Below, piece after piece: positions 63,025 to 64,000 of a DNA stretch of 64,000 nt. A model generated the notes under the pieces. The model worked only from the letters and a program-made list of their open reading frames with translations. It made no database searches and was not told the DNA's origin. The stretch lies in assembly GCA_947502635.1 (NCBI GenBank), contig CANNAN010000005.1, forward strand, positions 186,001-250,000, in the 5' to 3' direction. The position numbers were made by a program, and so were the translations under genes. This DNA comes from an uncultured Flavobacteriaceae bacterium (lineage in GTDB: Bacteria > Bacteroidota > Bacteroidia > Flavobacteriales > Flavobacteriaceae). The first letter of the stretch is position 1, and each line of letters begins with the position of its first letter.

Positions 63025-64000
63025 GTCGTTAAAAATACTTGTCTCATGCTATGCTTGCAGCCCATATCGAGGTTCCGAGCCAGGAATGGGCTGGCGTTTT
63101 ATAAGCGGATTAGCAAAGCACCATGAAGTACATGTTATTACTGAAAAAGAGAAATGGGAGAAAGATATTAAGCAATATATTGAGGAAGAAAAAGTAACGA
63201 ATATTCATTTCTATTTTATTCAAAAAAAGCGTCATAAAAAACTTAGAAAAATATGGCCGCCGTCCTATTATTGGTTTTATAAAGCATGGCAGAAAAAAGC
63301 ATATCATTTAGCTAAACAATTAGATGAAAAAGAGAATTTTGATATCATTCATCAATTGAATATGGTTGGTTATAGAGAACCAGGTTACCTATGGAAGATA
63401 GATAAACCCTTTGTTTGGGGACCTATAGGTGGGACTCAAAATGTGCCATGGCATTTGTTTTCTATATTTAATTTGTACGGAAAGCTGTTTTATGGCGGAC
63501 GAAATATTATAAACACAATTCAGAAACATGTTTTAAAACGTCCGCGCTTCGCTGCAAAAAAGAGTCCATCAGTTTTAATTGCTGCCACACCAGATATTCA
63601 AAAAGACATCTTAAAATTATGGCACAAATCCTCAGAAATTATAACAGAAGTAGGGACAGATGACTCTTTAGATATTAAAATTAATGACAGAAAAGAAAAT
63701 GAGACATTAAAGTTAGTTTGGTCAGGTCAGCATACTTCGGGCAAGGCCTTGAATATATTACTAAAAAGCTTAGCAGTATTAGATGCTCAAATTAATTGGC
63801 AGTTAGATATTTTGGGTGTTGGTACAGAAACCAAACATTGGCAATCTTTAGCTAATAAATTAAATATTTCTTCTCGTTGTACATGGCATGGATGGATTCC
63901 TAAAAACGATGCCTTAAGCATTATGGAAAACGGACATGTATTATGCATAACTAGTTTAAAAGATTTAACATCAACCATAACACTAGAAGCTATTTCATTA
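63017..64000 (+). CDS. GT4-like glycosyltransferase, cut by the right window edge
   Basis: An open frame from GTG 63017 to the end of the window (328 codons, no stop). It reads LKILVSCYACSPYRGSEPGM then GWRFISGLAKHHEVHVITEK at the start, a glycosyltransferase N-terminal lobe with the glycine-rich acceptor loop. It continues IIHQLNMVGYREPGYLWKID, KPFVWGPIGGTQNVPWHLF, LDILGVGTETKHW and ALSIMENGHVLCITSLKDLT near the edge, in the region where the GT4 EX7E motif should follow. The GTG start overlaps the previous stop by 8 bases and there is no nearby ATG. It adds another sugar to the surface polysaccharide. Confidence 0.88.
   Translation, partial: MNKSLKILVSCYACSPYRGSEPGMGWRFISGLAKHHEVHVITEKEKWEKDIKQYIEEEKVTNIHFYFIQKKRHKKLRKIWPPSYYWFYKAWQKKAYHLAKQLDEKENFDIIHQLNMVGYREPGYLWKIDKPFVWGPIGGTQNVPWHLFSIFNLYGKLFYGGRNIINTIQKHVLKRPRFAAKKSPSVLIAATPDIQKDILKLWHKSSEIITEVGTDDSLDIKINDRKENETLKLVWSGQHTSGKALNILLKSLAVLDAQINWQLDILGVGTETKHWQSLANKLNISSRCTWHGWIPKNDALSIMENGHVLCITSLKDLTSTITLEAISL

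Noticed and set aside
1-64000. CRISPR arrays, rRNA genes, intact insertion sequences, replication origin
   Set aside because: Reading both strands I found no regularly spaced short repeats, no rRNA segments, no transposase frame and no dnaA-box cluster.

Overview
The window is a chromosomal piece of a member of the Bacteroidota, most likely a marine member of the Flavobacteriaceae. The evidence is the low GC content, the promoter form TTTG-N19-TAnnTTTG (seen in full at 22047-22077), a PorP/SprF type IX secretion protein, a LytS/LytTR pair, a FolK-deoxynucleoside kinase fusion, GH3-family and PD40-OmpA proteins, and the nadK-DUF6089-uppS-bamA-ompH-ompH-murI gene order. A GH117 enzyme (agar/porphyran saccharification) points to a seaweed-associated lifestyle. 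I cannot name the species.

Layout. 1-6706: a DUF1304 fragment, a DUF255 thioredoxin lipoprotein, dodecin, an Nfu-type iron-sulfur scaffold, a PorP/SprF protein and a VWA protein. 6917-10708: a signalling operon of a TPR sensor kinase, a DUF4349 membrane protein and a LytTR regulator. 10802-19671: gamma carbonic anhydrase, then on the minus strand the envelope cluster CBS, nadK, DUF6089, uppS, bamA, two ompH/skp genes and murI. 19882-25621: pdxJ, an alpha/beta hydrolase, a small membrane protein, then tig, clpP and clpX. 25870-31170: two tandem PD40-OmpA proteins and a GH3-family protein. 31213-38266: DUF2797, LysE, rpsU, AsmA-like, a queuosine-precursor transporter and folK-dNK. 38366-47034 is accessory: an acyltransferase, a small ORF, lipoprotein and YARHG genes, a decayed gene cassette with a truncated DUF1801 copy, GH117, and two secreted proteins. 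47085-50892: an SpoU methyltransferase, mutS, tRNA-Gly and tRNA-Leu.

The most unusual region follows the tRNAs. The 3' part of tRNA-Leu plus its terminator (92 bp) is repeated with one mismatch 2126 bp downstream. The repeats bracket two secreted tail-fibre-like genes that share a nearly identical 3' module, and no integrase is present. Upstream of the first of these genes lies a perfect 14-bp inverted repeat made of three alternating half-sites.

From 53761 to the right edge, one tightly overlapping plus-strand operon encodes a surface polysaccharide: an outer-membrane barrel, GDP-fucose synthesis (gmd, fcl), a flippase, a Wzy-like polymerase, two GT4 glycosyltransferases, a hexapeptide acyltransferase, and an unusual pair consisting of a nucleotidyltransferase-thymidylate-kinase-like protein and an aminoglycoside-phosphotransferase-like kinase. 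The last gene runs off the window.

All assignments come from reading motifs, lengths and gene order. No database search was run.
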